A stretch of 64,000 nucleotides of DNA from Auanema rhodensis. Its lineage: Eukaryota; Nematoda; Chromadorea; Rhabditida; Rhabditidae. Location: NCBI GenBank assembly GCA_964057225.1, contig OZ059894.1:16336476-16400475 (forward strand), given 5' to 3'. Within the stretch, counting starts at the first letter, position 1, and every line of letters starts with the position of its first letter. The translations under genes and the position numbers were made by a program. Shown here in pieces: positions 63,324 to 64,000 of this stretch. The notes under the pieces are model-generated. The model worked only from the letters and a program-made list of their open reading frames with translations. It searched no databases and was not told where the DNA came from.

Positions 63324-63895
63324 GGGGCTGGTTTAGTAGTTGCCACCCCCCATTTTCATGTTTTCCCTATGCTAATTTCGGCGGTAGCGGGATCCGATCT
63401 TATAAGTTAGGATTAATAACCCGTACCACTGCCGACTACGCTATAACCGTCATCGTTTAGCTTGCTAGGGTATGCTATATGCAAATGATGTTGCGCTAAT
63501 GTAAAAACGGCGTATTTTCACTTCTTTTGGATTCAAAATAAATCTGCACGCAGTAGAAAAATTAAAAAAAAAGTCGTTAGTTTAAAATATTGTCATTAAT
63601 TCGAAAAATGAAATAGTTTCTTATTTTCTGAATCTTATTTTGATATTTAAGTATGCTTCTATACATCTGGGGGGGATACCCCCCCAGACCCCCCGGGTTT
63701 GACATTGGGCACTCCCGCTGTATTAGATTTATATGCAGTGCCCAAAAACAAACTTTCTGATAAAATCTAAACTTTTTCGTATCATCTTCTTATTATTATT
63801 CAGAAAACTTTAATTATTCTGATAAAATTTTGATCGAGCGCATTAGCATACGGCATGCGCCACAGAGGGGGGTGGCATCTACTAAACAAGCGCCG
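63324..63895. mobile_element. 572-bp MITE-like insertion with TIRs and target duplication
   Basis: Comparison with the empty site in gene A (intron at 59728-59774) defines the edges exactly. The bases AAATATC occur at 63317-63323 and again at 63896-63902 but once in the empty site, so the target duplication is 6-7 bp. Ends are inverted repeats: GGGGCTGGTTTAGTAGTTG at the left, and CGGCGCTTGTTTAGTAGAT on the reverse strand at the right, with shared TGCCACCCCC and, further in, TATGCTAAT. There is no long frame, so it is non-autonomous. Inside are a tRNA-like segment (63380-63451) and a G7-ATA-C7 palindrome near 63671-63687. The superfamily is not clear. Confidence 0.85.
63380..63451 (-). other. 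tRNA-like segment inside the 572-bp element
   Basis: On the minus strand TAGCGTAGTCGG (63443-63432) fits the Pol III A box perfectly. GATCGGATCC (63399-63390) approximates the B box, starting 44 bases downstream, which is the spacing in real tRNAs. The 72-base segment's ends (GACGGTT and TACCGCC) pair at about 5 of 7 positions. The D loop is too long and the T arm poor, so it is not a functional tRNA. It is more likely a captured or decayed tRNA, or a SINE-like promoter. Confidence 0.4.
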
Positions 63896-64000
63896 AAATA
63901 TCTTATAGTTGGCATCATTCTGTAACCCTGTTATTGATATTATTGTTTTTCTCATATGTAATCTAACAGCCGAAACACGTCGTCAAAATTGGAAGAACAT

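Larger units (their letters stand above)
63201..64000 (+). pseudogene. Partial near-identical copy of CHK gene A, interrupted by an element
   Basis: From TTGTGATCTC at 63201 the sequence follows 59646-59866 of gene A base for base as far as read by eye: end of the catalytic exon, the whole intron and the start of the next exon. It runs off the window end. The 5' part of the gene is absent; the copy starts abruptly in the catalytic loop. A 572-base insertion splits its intron. It may be a truncated recent duplication or an assembly join of another haplotype. Confidence 0.8.

Overview
The window looks like AT-rich nematode nuclear DNA. Genes are split into many small exons by introns that are mostly 43-60 bases. 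Many start codons lie directly behind a pyrimidine-rich ...AG acceptor, as expected for trans-spliced leaders. Several products belong to families that are nematode-specific or strongly expanded in nematodes: a CPG4-type cysteine-rich protein, a seven-helix receptor, a ShKT protein and CHK (DUF1679) kinase-like proteins. The species cannot be told from the sequence. All exon models were joined by eye from splice signals, reading phase and codon continuity.

Layout. 1-2.1 kb: no gene seen. 2.1-10.3 kb: a tight cluster. A GPI-type CPG4-like protein (minus) is divergent from a very diverged histone H3/CENP-A-like protein (plus), with paired CACGTG boxes between them. A seven-helix receptor and a BTB/BACK/kelch protein of about 567 residues follow on the plus strand. 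10.3-22 kb: non-coding, rich in pyrimidine tracts. 22.0-24.8 kb: a GAS1/GFR-alpha-like secreted or GPI protein (plus) converging on a ShKT protein (minus, first exon not found). 28.6-30.3 kb: a Rho GTPase resembling CHW-1 (Wrch/Chp type), with a small secreted-protein gene nested antisense in its second intron. 30.3-50 kb: about 20 kb without a convincing gene, full of CT/GA microsatellites. 50.1-56.5 kb: a conserved zinc-binding (IBR/RBR-like) protein with a 3.2 kb first intron that contains a second, TATA-driven, phase-compatible first exon. 58.5-62.9 kb: two tail-to-tail CHK kinase-like genes. 63.2-64 kb: a near-identical fragment of the first of these.

Most notable points: (1) the candidate centromeric H3, whose alpha1/loop-1 spacing matches CENP-A rather than H3; (2) the nested antisense secreted-protein gene, with a GC-AG intron; (3) two different inverted-repeat elements inserted in the same, position-equivalent intron of two CHK copies, one with its empty site also present in the window; (4) the alternative promoter and first exon of the IBR-like gene; (5) four exon junctions (three of them in the adjacent 4-9 kb genes) where the reading frame demands a 3' splice site that is not AG or is off by one base, meaning either sequence errors or real lesions.

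The genes do not form one pathway. Reproduction-related families (CPG4-like, sperm-type kelch, possible cenH3) lie together in the first 10 kb, which is suggestive only.
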